Counted from the first letter of the stretch, positions 19,627 through 37,957 are shown. The stretch: 64,000 nt of DNA from Candidatus Gracilibacteria bacterium (GCA_010119145.1 JAACSU010000007.1:267869-331868), one strand, 5' to 3'. Numbers and translations: made by a program. The notes: generated by a model not told the origin, from the sequence alone.

Positions 19627-20646
19627 TTATCTAAGATACTGATTCTTATTTCTTTCATGATCAGCATTTGTTTCACCGTAATGAATTTGTCAGCTATTGT
19701 CATGGAGATAGAAATAATAGGGACTTGATTTTGAATTTATGGTTGCATCAATTACTTCAGCTTCAGGATTTGCAATTGGTCCCATTGGCATACCCTCTAT
19801 AACTCGAGTATTGTACTTATTATCGTCGTAGAGATATTTAAATACTTCGCTTGGACCACAATCTTGGGTAGCAAGTCCGTGAGCGTAACAAATCGTCGCA
19901 TCAGCTCCAATTTGCCAATTTTCGTCTACTCTTTTTTTGAGTATTCCAGCAATAATTGCAATCTCTTCGGGATTATCTGCTTTGTTTGCTTCCTTCTGAA
20001 CAATACTTGCCATAGTGATGATATCCAGTATTTCAATACTTCCCATATCCGAGATAATTCCAGAATCTATAACTTTATTTTGAAATCGTGCAAGCATTTT
20101 TCTGACTAAATCTTCTATACTAAAACTATTTGGATTAATAGCATAGGTATCTGGATACAAGAATCATTCAAGTGTTTCAGCATCTGATATAAATCAATAA
20201 TCAGCCTTGAGTCCTGCAAAACTTGCTACCGTTGTGACGTAACTTGTAAATGCTCCAGATTCTATCAATCATTTTTCTGCTAGAGTTTTATCTATATCAT
20301 ATATATTCCATCATTCTAAAAATGTGACTTGTTCATCAGATTCGTTTATTGGTTTTTTTAATTGTTCTATATAACTTCAAATATCCCAACATTCTATATC
20401 ATAAGTTCCAGCCTGTAACTCAAAATCTGGTGGATTAAGTTTTAAATAAATTTTTGTAAACAATTCAGAATCATATCTATAAAGAATAGCATTTTTAAAT
20501 GTATCCCCTTTTTTTATTGTTACATATCATACTCATCATATTCAATCATAACAAGTAGCAGAATTTATAAAACTATAATATTTATATCAAAATATTCATA
20601 CTAAAATTATAACTATCCACACTAAGAGCTTTACGAGTCGAATCAT
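19627..20646 (-). CDS. mltG: Endolytic murein transglycosylase MltG (YceG-like)
   Basis: 339 residues. One N-terminal transmembrane helix (VKLLVWIVIILVGIFGY) precedes a LysM-like subdomain (TIKKGDTFKNA) and the YceG catalytic domain: FLYPDTYAINP, MASIVQKEANKADNPEEIA with the catalytic glutamate in the QKE segment, and NTRVIEGMPMGPIANPE. It cleaves nascent glycan strands at the membrane to end their polymerisation. Convergent with der and divergent from rpoB. It complements the class B PBP at 47.1 kb. Confidence 0.92.
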
Positions 20647-20746
20647 TTTTAATTTTTATTAATTTGTATGAGCAGATTTTAGGGAGAAAAAATAAAATGG
20701 CAAAATATATTGTGATTAAATGAATCATTTTTACTAAGATTTTTTA

Positions 20747-20773
20747 TTGACTTTGTAGCTATATTCATACAAT
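20747..20773 (+). promoter_or_regulatory. Probable rpoBC promoter
   Basis: TTGACT (20747-20752) and TACAAT (20768-20773), spacer 15 bp, followed by a leader of about 210 nt. Confidence 0.55.
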
Positions 20774-20991
20774 ACTTGAGTTCGCACTAGCTTATGATGA
20801 GTTCTCGGGGAAAAGCTAGGGCATTTTTTTGTGTTTAAGACACAAAATACACGGGAAAGTCTTCGACTGAATTCACTGCGTTTAGAAAGTACGAAAAACT
20901 CCTTAAATATACATTTTTTGAAACAGATATCTCCTGAACAGAGATATACAATCGACACTATATTTATACTTTCCTAACATACGCTTACATA
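20774..20991 (+). promoter_or_regulatory. Structured 5' leader of rpoBC with attenuator-like hairpin
   Basis: Four inverted repeats are visible: CTAGCTT/AAGCTAG (20787-20819, 19-nt loop) followed by a T run at 20824-20830; TTTTGTGT/ACACAAAA (20827-20847); AGTC/GACT around 20866; and ATATCTC/GAGATAT (20927-20947). The first looks like an intrinsic terminator within the transcribed leader and its T run overlaps the second hairpin's 5' arm. No gene fits the stretch. The region 20647-20746 upstream holds nothing else recognisable. Confidence 0.4.
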
Positions 20992-24477
<3,486 letters not shown>

Positions 24478-24525
24478 ATTACAGTTTTCTTTCAATACTT
24501 AATTTTTTAAAATAATATTCAGCTT

Positions 24526-28542
<4,017 letters not shown>

Positions 28543-28563
28543 TAAATAAAATTACATATAAAT

Positions 28564-28599
28564 AAAAAAAAGGATACCAATTTGGTATCCTTTTTTTTG
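28564..28599 (+). terminator. Rho-independent terminator of rpoBC
   Basis: AAAAAAAAGGATACC / GGTATCCTTTTTTTT with loop AATTT. Confidence 0.92.
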
Positions 28600-28692
28600 T
28601 AGTAATATACATAGTATTTAAACGTCAACTTCAAGAAATTGCAAGCAGAAATTTTATTGATATAAATATAGTATTATTTATTTATATTTATT

Positions 28693-29280
28693 ATGCATTA
28701 CATTAACAAAAAAGCTTTTACTTTGGTAGAGCTTATTGTAGTAGTTACAATCGTAGGAATTCTTTCTGTTGTTTGAATTGTAGCATATAGCTCATATTTA
28801 GTATGAGCGAGAGATGTTAATAGAATAGCAACTATGACGCAGGCAGTAGAAACATTTCAAAAATATGCTACTACTAAAAAATTACCTATCCCTGATTCTG
28901 CTATAACTCTTACAATGAGTGGATGAACGGTTTGATTTCAATGAAAAATCTGACCAAATGTTCTAGAAACTATTTGATTGGAGGATGATATGAGAGATCC
29001 AAAAGATAATACTCTCTATAGTTATTTATTGTGAGAAAATAGAAAAGTATTTCAATTTGTAGCATTTATGGAAAAAAAAGAAAACCTTATTTCTTTTGCT
29101 CCTACAGCCTTAGCTAATAATGAAAATAGATATCCACGAACATTTGGAACCTGACTTTGAATTATAACACAGTCTAAAACCTTAATTCCCTTAGAGGATT
29201 TACCGTTAGGGAGTGACACCCTAAATCTTGAAGATTTTTGAAATAGCTACGAACTGACGTCATTTGTTTCTCAGGATTAA
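28693..29280 (+). CDS. Type IV pilin-like protein, probably the N-terminal part of a split gene
   Basis: 195 residues to a TAA at 29278. The prepilin motif NKKAFTLVELIVVVTIVGIL has the Glu at +5 and a hydrophobic helix. A pseudopilin domain follows and closely parallels the pilin at 14.0 kb (a GARD-type segment after the helix, then DPKDNTLYSYLL). After the TAA the same frame stays open for 438 more codons into a BspA-like repeat region, so this is likely the front half of one larger surface protein. The 14 nt around the stop show no second start or ribosome-binding signal. Confidence 0.75.
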
Positions 29281-30594
29281 TACGTAAGATGAAGGGGAGG
29301 GGCATTGATTGCACTAGCTCAGTTAATACCAAGAAATGGTAGATGATGGAGAGCAGTGAATAATCAGTTCCAATGTTTTGATGTGAACAACGATGGCAGA
29401 TGTCCATTAGAATATTTATCAACAGGAGGATCTATATCATTACCTAATTCATGTTTAAATCCTATAAATGTATGAAAAATTGGGACTGAGGGGAAATGTT
29501 TAGATTTACTAATTGTCGATAGACCCTTGTTAGACAAAGTTGTAGCTTATGATAATGATAATACTCAACCGGCAGTAATTGTTGATGGAAAAACCTTTCG
29601 GACATTTCTTCCAGATGGAGTGTATACCGGTCAAGTCACAGATATGTCGTATGTTATAGGTGGAATGAATAATTTTAATAATGAAATATCATATTGGGAT
29701 ACGAGTAATGTTACAAATATGGAGGGGATGTTTTATTTAGCAAACGCATTTAATAAGCCAGTATCTTTTGATACCTCTAAAGTAACAAATATGTCTGCTA
29801 TGTTTGCGACAACCAATGCTTTTAATTCACCTGTTTCGATTGATACCTCTAGCGTCACAAATATGGAATTTATGTTTTATCAAGCTAAGGTCTTTAATAA
29901 TCCAGTAAGTTTTAATACTATAAATGTAACGAGTGTGTGAGCGATGTTTCGTGAAACACCTGTATTTGACCAAGTAATAAATTTTGACACTCGAAATGTA
30001 ACAAATTTTTGAGCGATGTTTCGTGATGCAAAGAGATTTAATCAGACAGTAACCTTAAATACTTCTAAGTGAACAAATATGAATGCCATGTTCTATGGTA
30101 CAGACTTATTCAATAAACCTCTTTCCTTTGATACGTCTAGTGTTTTGACAATGGATGGTATGTTTGCCTATGCAAAAGCATTTAATCAAGTACTGACATT
30201 TGATACTATAAACGTTACCTCTATGTTTATAATGTTTCAAGCTACTTTAGCATACAATAAAGCAATTAACTTTAATAGTTGAAATGTCACTAATATGGAT
30301 AGTATGTTTAATAGTGCTGCAGCCATGAATAGTCCAATAACTTTAAATACCTCCAAAGTTACGAATATGTATGGAATGTTCAATCTGGCTAACAACTTTA
30401 ATCAACCCCTAAATTTTAATACATGAAATGTAACTAATATGATTGGTATGTTTAATAGGGCCACAAAATTTAACCAAGATCTTTCTGCGTGGTGTGTCAG
30501 TAAAATTTGAACTAAACCAAGTTTATTTGATAGTACTACTACCGCGTGGGTCAAAACAAGTCGTCAACCAAAATGGTGAGTAGTTTGCCCATAG
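29281..30594 (+). pseudogene. BspA-like (DUF285) repeat region in frame with the upstream pilin, cut off by TAA
   Basis: The frame of the pilin continues from 29281 to TAG 30592-30594. The first ~80 codons (RGRGGALIALAQLIPRNGRG, then a Cys-containing FDVNNDGRCPLEYL) have no ATG. From ~29640 onward there are about ten 25-26-residue repeats of the form FNxPVSFDTSxVTNMxxMF, the DUF285/BspA surface-repeat signature. If translated separately it would need a weak start such as TTG 29527. The open frame through the join argues for an ancestral pilin-BspA fusion interrupted by one stop codon. Confidence 0.6.
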
Positions 30595-30636
30595 TATAAT
30601 AAAAAAACTCTCAAATTTGAGAGTTTTTTTATTATA
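30595..30636. terminator. Bidirectional terminator
   Basis: TATAATAAAAAAACTCTCAAA / TTTGAGAGTTTTTTTATTATA, nearly perfect. Confidence 0.9.
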
Positions 30637-30643
30637 CAATTTC

Positions 30644-31030
30644 TTATAAATCATTAAGCATAGCGAGTATTTCATCTGGATTTTCATCTTTCCCGTTTTT
30701 ATTATCTTCTTCTTTCGCAGCAGCAACTTTCTTCTTTCCTTCTTTTACCTGCATTTCTTGCCATTCTATGAGATGTTTTTCATTGAGAGATTTAATTTCT
30801 TTTTGATATTTTACTTCAAGTTCTTGAAGCTTTTTCTTTTCTGTTTCTAAAATATCATACAACCTATCAATTTGAGGATCAGTCATCGATGGCATAATAT
30901 CAAACCAATATTGTCGTTCGTCATTATCCATAGATTCAGTTGCAATGATTAGAGTCACTAATTCTGGGTATTTAGCTTGTAGCTCATCTGAGATTGTGAA
31001 GTCTACATCCTCTTTTTTTATAGTAGCCAT
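30644..31030 (-). CDS. Hypothetical protein with central coiled coil
   Basis: 128 residues from ATG 31030 (KKEDVDFTISDELQAKYPEL). An upstream in-frame start would add 11 residues but leaves no room for the promoter. A compact helical N-terminal part (WFDIMPSMTDPQIDRLYDIL) leads into a charged coiled coil (KLQELEVKYQKEIKSLNEKH) and an acidic C-terminus. No membrane segment. No family recognised. Divergent from the operon at 31.1 kb with which it shares a promoter region. Confidence 0.6.
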   Translation of the reverse strand: MATIKKEDVDFTISDELQAKYPELVTLIIATESMDNDERQYWFDIMPSMTDPQIDRLYDILETEKKKLQELEVKYQKEIKSLNEKHLIEWQEMQVKEGKKKVAAAKEEDNKNGKDENPDEILAMLNDL

Positions 31031-31065
31031 TATTTTATATTTGAGTTGAAATAATTGATACAAGT

Positions 31066-31116
31066 ATTATACCCGTGTTCTTAAAAATTTGCAAAAAAAA
31101 ATAAGAAAGCTATACT
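31066..31116. promoter_or_regulatory. Divergent promoters sharing one palindromic -35 element
   Basis: TTGCAA at 31089-31094 is its own reverse complement. On the plus strand it is followed after 16 bp by TATACT (31111-31116); on the minus strand after 17 bp by TATAAT (31066-31071). Both lie 28-36 bp from the respective start codons at 31144 and 31030. Confidence 0.55.
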
Positions 31117-31143
31117 TTTTTTATAGTTTTTAATTAAAAATCC

Positions 31144-31404
31144 ATGCTGGCAGTGTACCTTTGAATTTATATATTCCTACTCGCTATACTTTGGGGATTT
31201 TTCTTTGTTGCTCGTCATCATGCACTTAAATTTTGATGATATAGTAGTAACATAGCTCCAGTAACTAATGTACTCTTTATTGTTATGATTGTGCTAAGTA
31301 TAGTTGGTGCTGTTATGATATTTAGTCTGGATTTACAAAATTCATTTATAGAGCTCCCTACCATTGATTCAAGTGAAACTCCAGCTCAAGAAGTTTACTA
31401 TTAG
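31144..31404 (+). CDS. Small two-helix membrane protein
   Basis: 86 residues. Two hydrophobic helices (IYIFLLAILWGFFFVA and TNVLFIVMIVLSIVGAVMIF) flank a short basic loop, and a polar tail follows. First gene of a tight operon with HIT, solute-binding and IMPACT genes (9 bp to the next). Function not recognised. Confidence 0.6.
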
Positions 31405-31413
31405 ATTTATATT

Positions 31414-31731
31414 ATGACGAGTATTTTTACAAAAATAATAGATTGAGAAATCCCAAGTGAAAAAATCTACGAAGATGAATATATTATAGCTATATATGAT
31501 ATACATCCTCAAGCAAAAACACATATACTTATTATTCCTAAAAAGGAAATTCCTACGATTAATGACCTACAAGAATCTGATAGAGAATTGATTTGAAATA
31601 TGTTTCTGGTTGCAAAAAATATTGCTTTAGATTTAGGGATTCAAGAGGCTTACAAATTACGATTTAATGTTTGAGAAAAAGCGGGTCAAGAAATATTTCA
31701 TATACATTTACATTTAACTTCAGAAATTTAA
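31414..31731 (+). CDS. HIT family nucleotide hydrolase/transferase
   Basis: 105 residues, normal for a minimal HIT protein. The histidine triad HIHLHL lies at the C-terminus, preceded by the N-terminal [17 protein letters not shown] and [18 protein letters not shown] typical of the Hint/PKCI branch. Such enzymes hydrolyse AMP-lysine or other nucleoside phosphoramidates. Three conserved glycines are TGA. Overlapping spacing (4 bp) links it to the next gene. Confidence 0.88.
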
Positions 31732-31734
31732 AAA

Positions 31735-33072
31735 ATGACTAAAAACAAAATATTTTTCATAATAATCTGAATCTTAGTTTTTATCGGACTTATTTATTTT
31801 GCAATTCAATTATGAAACTCTGGAACTCAAAAAACTGGTACAAAGGCAAGCCCAGGTGATTTTCAAGTTTGGATTTTAGAAGATGATATCGCGTGACTTA
31901 AAGAGTTCACTGATTGATTTAAAGAGTCATATCCAGCTTACGCGTCACAAAATATAGTGGTTGAAAGCTTTTCTGATACTCAAGCTTATTATAATTCACT
32001 TTCCTCGGCATTTATGCAAGGAATTGGACCCGATGTCTTCGTCCTACCAAATTCTGAAAGTTCAATTTTTGAAAATCAAATTTCTGTCATTGATCCTAAT
32101 ACGATAAGTCCTAACGATTTTAGATTAGATTTTAAACCTATTTTTGGAAATGATCTCATTGTTTCAGATTCAGAAGATTCAACTATAGAGTATGTAAAGT
32201 GAATTCCTCTGTGATATGAAGCATTGTGATTATTCTACAATAGAAAATACTTTCTTCGACCATCAGATCTCACAACTTGGGAAGATATTCTTGTAGAAAT
32301 AAACACTATTAAGGAGAGATATTCAGATATTGTGCCAATAGCACTTTGAAATTGATTTGGAGTAACCAGAGCTGCATCCATCATATCAGCATTTTTAGTT
32401 TTAGAAGGAACTGAGTCACTTGTTAAAACTAACACAACCCAGAGTAGACAAGCCCTTTCTATTTATACAGCCTTTGGCCAAAAAGATTGAGATAATAGAT
32501 ACAATATTATTTCAGCACCGTTTTTGAATAATACTGACATTGAGTTTTTTACTCAAGGTGATGTGGCTTCTATGGTATGATATCCAAGAGATTTACTCAA
32601 GATTGATGATATTTGATATCAATCCACTCTCTTGTACGCAACACCTTTTCCAAGTTATTCTGGAAAGGATAATATTTCGAGTATTAAATATAATTATTTT
32701 GTTATAAATAAAGATTCAGTGAAACAAAGTATGGCAAGTGAATTACTGAGTTATATGGCTACAGCTGAATGACAAAATGCGTTTCAAGAAATATATCCTT
32801 ATTATCTTCCAACAAGTGTTGCAGGGGAATCAGAGATATTAGAGCGAAAAATACTCCCAGAATACAATATAATATATAAAAATTTTATTGACCAAACTGC
32901 AACTCAAGTGAGTTTTGATGTATGAGATGTAAATATATATAATAATAGACTGAGAGAAATATTGGATCAACAATCCTGATATGAAACACTTTTTGATTCT
33001 ATGAAGGCTTATGTAGTTTGTACTGCTACGAAGCAAACAACACTTTTAAATCTCTCTAGCCCTTGTAAATAA
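31735..33072 (+). CDS. Membrane-anchored ABC-type extracellular solute-binding protein
   Basis: 445 residues. An N-terminal helix (KIFFIIIGILVFIGLIYFAIQ) anchors or exports the protein; there is no lipobox Cys. The body matches family 1 (sugar-type) solute-binding proteins: VWILEDDIAGLKEFTDGF at ~residue 45, GIGPDVFVLPNSE, VKGIPLGYEALGLFYNRKYF at ~165, and a late AEGQNAFQEIYPYYLP. No ABC permease or ATPase gene lies nearby, so either the partners are elsewhere or the protein has another extracellular role. It overlaps the start of the IMPACT gene by one base. Confidence 0.75.
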
Positions 33073-33506
33073 TGGTATTTCAGGAATGACAATTTTCACT
33101 TTGATTCGAGGACAGTTTTACTCCAAATAAAGTGAAAGAAATATTTAAAGAAATTATTATAGATAGAAAATCCAAATACACTGTGATTTTACTAAAAGTA
33201 GATAGTTTTGAAGCTGTAAAATGAGCTATAAAAGATATACAATCTGATCATTATTTTAAAAAAGCAAGCCATAATAGCTATAGTTACAGAATTAAGGAAG
33301 AAAATTGAAGTATTTTAGAGTGAAAAAATGATGATGGAGAACAAGGAGCTGGACTTTGTATCCTTAGAGAGCTTCAAAGAGTCAATGCTCAAAATACTAT
33401 GCTGGTAGTCACGAGGTTTTATTGATGAATACAACTTCATAACGACAGATTTAAAAATGTTATAAATGCGGCTAAAATAGTTCTACCTGACGAGGAAGCG
33501 CATTAA
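33072..33506 (+). CDS. IMPACT/YigZ-family protein, short form
   Basis: 144 residues. The UPF0029/IMPACT N-terminal domain is visible as KKASHNSYSYRI, DDGEQGAGLCILRELQ and VVTRFYGGIQLHNDR. Full-length YigZ proteins have ~200 residues with a second, EF-G IV-like domain, which is missing here. The family is thought to influence translation or nucleotide handling, but the exact role is not established. Its ATG overlaps the upstream TAA (TAATG), implying translational coupling. A terminator follows. Confidence 0.75.
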
Positions 33507-33523
33507 ATATAAAAGAATGGATA

Positions 33524-33560
33524 TAAAAAAAGACTCTCGTAATCGAGAGTCTTTTTTTTT
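33524..33560. terminator. Rho-independent terminator
   Basis: AAAAAAAGACTCTCG / CGAGAGTCTTTTTTT with loop TAAT; usable from both sides. Confidence 0.9.
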
Positions 33561-33575
33561 AGATAAACGTAAAAA

Positions 33576-33881
33576 TTACATTGCACTTAAAGATTCTTTA
33601 AAATGTTCGAATAGGTGATTAATAAGGTCATCTAGATTTTTATAATCCTCACGTTCAAAACGAAATGATTTTCCATCAAGATTTGCTTGAATCTTTCCAT
33701 CAAAGAGTCACTTTTTATTTTTATCAAGTGATACTTCAATAGTTCCTTCTGCATCTTCTTTACTAAACTTATTTAGATAGTTATCAAGTTTTGTAGAAAG
33801 ATTGTGTTCTACTAATTTATCAACAACTTCTTTATCGTTTTGCATATCTGAACCAATGTGCGTTAAAATTTTTACTTCCAT
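33576..33881 (-). CDS. Ribosome hibernation factor HPF/RaiA-like protein
   Basis: 101 residues, as in short HPF proteins. The C-terminal half, DGKSFRFEREDYKNLDDLIN followed by a helix, matches the S30AE/HPF end region (the D-x-Y/D-x-x-x-D-x-L helix). The first half, with LSTKLDNYLNKF and EVSLDKNKKGLFDGKIQANL, gives the beta-alpha-beta-beta-beta-alpha pattern. HPF binds the 30S decoding centre and dims or silences ribosomes in starvation, which would fit with the Rel enzyme also encoded here. Sequence match is moderate. Confidence 0.6.
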
Positions 33882-34190
33882 ATGTTTGTGTTTTAGAATA
33901 TATTGCGAGATTTATAATAAAAAACTTGAAGCGCAATTCTCATTTTTTATTATGTAACTATCTCATGAATAGGAGGCTTATGTATGGATATGAAGGCTTA
34001 AAACATACTTTACACAGTTCCAACTATAAAAAAACGTCCCACTAAGTCTATCATAATGCTCTGCAAAATCAAGAAAATTATTATTTTTTTTTAATATGTA
34101 CTTTTAGAGTGAAAAATCTTTGAAAATAAGAAATTTAAAGTAGTATATATCACGAAAATCAATTATATAATTAGTTATTAGAATCAATAC
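33882..34190. other. Intergenic region, no gene recognised
   Basis: This is the divergent upstream region of the HPF-like gene and gatB. One short ORF (33980-34045, 21 codons) follows AGGAGG by only 3 nt, too close for a normal ribosome site, so it is not called. No clear promoter, hairpin or RNA gene was identified. Confidence 0.4.
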
Positions 34191-35627
34191 ATGAAATACG
34201 AAAAAGTTATCGGACTTGAAATACATGTCAGAGTAAAATCAAAAACAAAAATGTTTTGTAGTTGCCAAAATGCTGTAGAACTTGCAAGCGAGGCTAACAT
34301 TCACGTTTGTCCTATTTGTATGTGATTTCCAGGACAACTTCCTGCAATAAATAAAGAAGTTGTAAGACTTTGAGTTGTTGCTTGAATGATGATGCAGTGC
34401 GAGATTAACAAAGTTTCAAGATTTGATAGAAAGAGTTACTTTTATCCTGATCTTCCAAATAGTTTTCAAACGACTCAGTTATTTGAACCGATTGTAGGAG
34501 CATGAAAGGTTGAAGTACTTATAGGTGATGAACAAAAAAGTTTTGATATACATCATATGCATTTAGAAAATGATGCAGGGAAGCTCTCACATGCAGGTGG
34601 AAAAACTCTTTGTGATTATAATCGAGCAGGGAGTCCACTTATGGAGATTGTAACAATGCCTGTGTTTCATGATAGAGATGAGGTTATGGAATTTCTCAAG
34701 GAACTTCAAAAAATTATGAGAGCAGCTGGAGTAAGTGACGCTGATATGGAAAAATGACAACTCAGATGTGACGTGAATATGTCCATTCGACCAGAATGAA
34801 GCAATGAACTTTTTAACAGAACAGAGCACAAAAATGTTAATTCATTTTCTGCTATCGGAAGATGTATTGATACAGAGTACAAAAGACAAGTTAAAATCGT
34901 AGAAGCTGGAAATGAAGTAGTACAGGAAACTCGAGGATGGGATGATGCTACTGGAACGAGTAGTTCTCAACGTTCTAAAGAAGATGCTATGGATTATAGA
35001 TATGTTCCAGAACCGGATATCCTTCCAATCGTACTTGATGATGACTTTTTAGATGCCTGTAGAACTCAAGTTGTTGAGCTTCCAAATACAAAAAGACTTC
35101 GATATCTCAGTGAATATAAGCTTTGAAATGACGATGCTCGTATTCTTACTGCAGATTCAGAACTCTCTAAATACTTTGAAGCATTAGTATCTCTCTCAAA
35201 TGATCCTAAAAAATCATGCAGTTATATAACTTCAGTACTTTTATGAATGATGAACGAAAGTAACAGTGTGTCATCTATAAGTGATCTTAGATTTGATATC
35301 AAAGAACTTTCAAGAGTTATAGAACTCGTTAACTCTGATGAATTATCATCTACAAACGCAAAGTCAGTCATCGAAAACTTATTTAATAACTGATGAAATG
35401 CAGATACTATTGTAGATTCAAATAATCTTCGTCAAAAAAATGATTTATGAGCACTTGAATGAATTGTCGATCAAATTATCTCTGAAAATCCTGAACAAGT
35501 AGAAGATTATAAATCATGAAATGAAAGAGTCTTTTGATTTTTCATCTGACAAGCAATGAAAAAGTCAGCAGGGCAATGAAATCCAAAAGTATTTACAGAG
35601 ATTTTTAAAAAGAAACTCAATACTTAA
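34191..35627 (+). CDS. gatB: Asp/Glu-tRNA amidotransferase subunit B
   Basis: 478 residues, normal length. The opening [20 protein letters not shown], the zinc-type cysteines (CSCQNA near residue 24 and HVCPICMGFPG near 46), the block [20 protein letters not shown] and the [14 protein letters not shown] segment identify GatB. The C-terminal YqeY-like tail ends near residue 478. GatB docks the mischarged tRNA and its C-terminal amidation site. gatC is 30 kb away and gatA is not in the window. The 5' flank lacks a clear Shine-Dalgarno. Confidence 0.95.
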
Positions 35628-35651
35628 ACAAATTCAAAACTATAGAATACT

Positions 35652-35680
35652 AAAAGTACAGACATCTCTGTGCTTTTTTT
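35652..35680 (+). terminator. Rho-independent terminator after gatB
   Basis: AAAAGTACAGA / TCTGTGCTTTT (one G-U pair) with loop CATC and a T tract. Confidence 0.85.
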
Positions 35681-35750
35681 GAGACCAGATTTTTGCAGAC
35701 TTATTCTTTTTATGATAGAGTTAGAGTATATTTAATCAAAATATTGAAAT

Positions 35751-37937
35751 ATGGTATTGCAATCTATCACATCCTACATAAAAATAAATAAGAAAATACT
35801 CTTTTTTATCGCTTGAATCCTATGATTCTGGCTTCTTAGTTTTTCTTGAGCATTTGCAGCTCCAAGTAATTCTACATGAATAACGCAAGAGCAAGGAGAT
35901 AAGCTCATTAATATACTGAATATGATATTGAGTGGAGCTGGGGCAATTTTAGCGATTGTAACTTCATTTATTTCAATATTCCTCTATCCAGGTTGGGTAA
36001 ATGGTACTATGTTTGGCTTACAAGATTATCTCAAAGAGATTTGGATTCTCGTTTCCAACGTAGTATATTTTGTATTTGCTGGGATACTGATTGTTATAGC
36101 GTTTATGAATATTATCTGAAAAGGTGATGGGACATGGGAACTCAAGCAAGCAATGCCTAAGTTTATTATCGGGGTACTCATAGTACCATTTTCATGGTTT
36201 GCTGTACAGTTTCTCTTATCTCTCTCAGCAATTCTTACAGTATCAGTACTCACGCTTCCATATAACAGTTTTCAAAATCAACCACTATATTCTCAAGCAC
36301 TTGATAACAGTGAAATTGCAGATCAAAAGTTTTGTAAAGATATTATTATATCTTTTTCACAAGATTTTGGATGACAAGCTACCACTAATCTTGTAGAATG
36401 ACAAGAAACTCAATTTGATGAAAATATTCGCTGTAAATGAGAGGAAGGTTGAGAAGGTATGGTGAGCATAAAAGATATCATTTCTGGAGAATGAAATGCC
36501 GAAGGGTTAGATAACAATATATTTGGTGTTATCAATGTTTATACGTATTGAATATTGCGTGTTCAAGACTTAGATACGGTAGAAAATGTAAATTTACAGT
36601 TTGTGAAAGGAATATTTGACCTCATATTTAAAATACTCTTTGATCTTCTCTTTGTAATTGTCTATATGCTCCTTATGGTTGCTCTATTTTTAGCACTTCT
36701 CACAAGATGAATTCGTTTATGGATTTATATGATGCTCTCTCCGGTATTTGGTCTATTATACTTTTTATGAAAAGCTTGAGAAGAATGATCAGAATCAAAA
36801 TTTACCCCAAAAGAATTCATAGCACTCGCATTTGTTCCAGTATATGTTGCAGCTGCGCTAGCCTTTGGTCTCACATTCATTATGGTTGCTTCAGAAGGAA
36901 TAAAACAAAATGCTAGTACTGATGACATGGATACACTTAATGCAGGATGATTTAGTCTTAGTATAATCTGAGCACATGGTTCTGGTCCTGAAGAAGTTTC
37001 AGTAATTTGAAAACTCATAGTAGAATTATTCGGAGTCGTGATACTCTGGATTGCTGTAATTGCAGCACTCAACACATCTGCAACTACTAAAGCGATTATA
37101 GCTCCTATCACGGCATTTTGAGCTTCAGTCTGAAAACTTGCAGCTGCTGCGCCAACTTATGCGCCGATTATTCCAACTGGAAATGGTTGAATGAGTATTA
37201 CTTGATTGCAACAAGTAGGATCATCAGTGAGTTCCAAATTTCAAACTGATGCACAAAATAGAGGAACTGAATTTGCTAAAAATTTACCATGAATGAATGA
37301 TGATGGTTCAATGGATTTATCTCAAAAATCTATTAATGCTTTAACTAGATTTGAGAACGATAGCGATAAATTAACTTCTGAGTCGTTTAATGAATTGAAA
37401 TCAGCAGTTGAAACATGATGAGATATTAAAAAACTATCAAGACATCCAGAATTTCTAAAAACTATTAATACTATAGTTGAAAAAGATCCTATGTTTGCAA
37501 ATATAAAATCAATGGGAAATATTTCAAATTGAGAGGAACAAAGAATGGCTCAATTATTATCTGAAATGGATTTAGTAATAAGTAAAACTAAACCAGGATT
37601 ATGAGATTTACTTGTAGATGAAGAGAAATGAACATCTGCATCAGTTGCGAGTGTTGACGCAAGAATAAAATGAACTTCATCATCAGCTTGAGATACTGTA
37701 AATAATATTACAATATCTTGAGTATGAGGTGCAGCGACTAGTACTTACACGAGTCCAGAACAAGCAGGTCAGGCATTTGCAAGTGATAGTACCTACACTT
37801 CAGCAAACGATGTAAAAGCTAAGCTGAATACTGAATGAATAGATGATGATGATGTAGTAAATGCAGTAGTTGTAGCATTTGAAGCATGAAGAAAAAACAC
37901 TTCAGATTCAAGTAATACAGATAGTTGAACTGTATAA
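35751..37937 (+). CDS. Polytopic membrane protein resembling TrbL/VirB6 of type IV secretion systems
   Basis: 728 residues. The N-terminus has a hydrophobic segment ending near FSGAFAAPS, probably a signal helix. About seven further transmembrane helices occupy residues ~45-470, with a block TRGIRLWIYMMLSPVFGLLY near residue 320 that resembles the conserved core of TrbL/VirB6 channels. Residues ~480-728 are a hydrophilic Ser/Thr/Asp-rich tail. VirB6-type proteins form the inner-membrane channel of conjugative systems. No other T4SS gene is adjacent, so the assignment rests on topology and this block. Very rich in TGA glycines. Confidence 0.5.
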
Positions 37938-37957
37938 AAATATATTGAGAATAATAA

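Noticed and set aside
33980-34045. 21-codon ORF after AGGAGG
   Set aside because: The Shine-Dalgarno is only 3 nt from the ATG, the product has no feature, and no promoter or terminator supports it.
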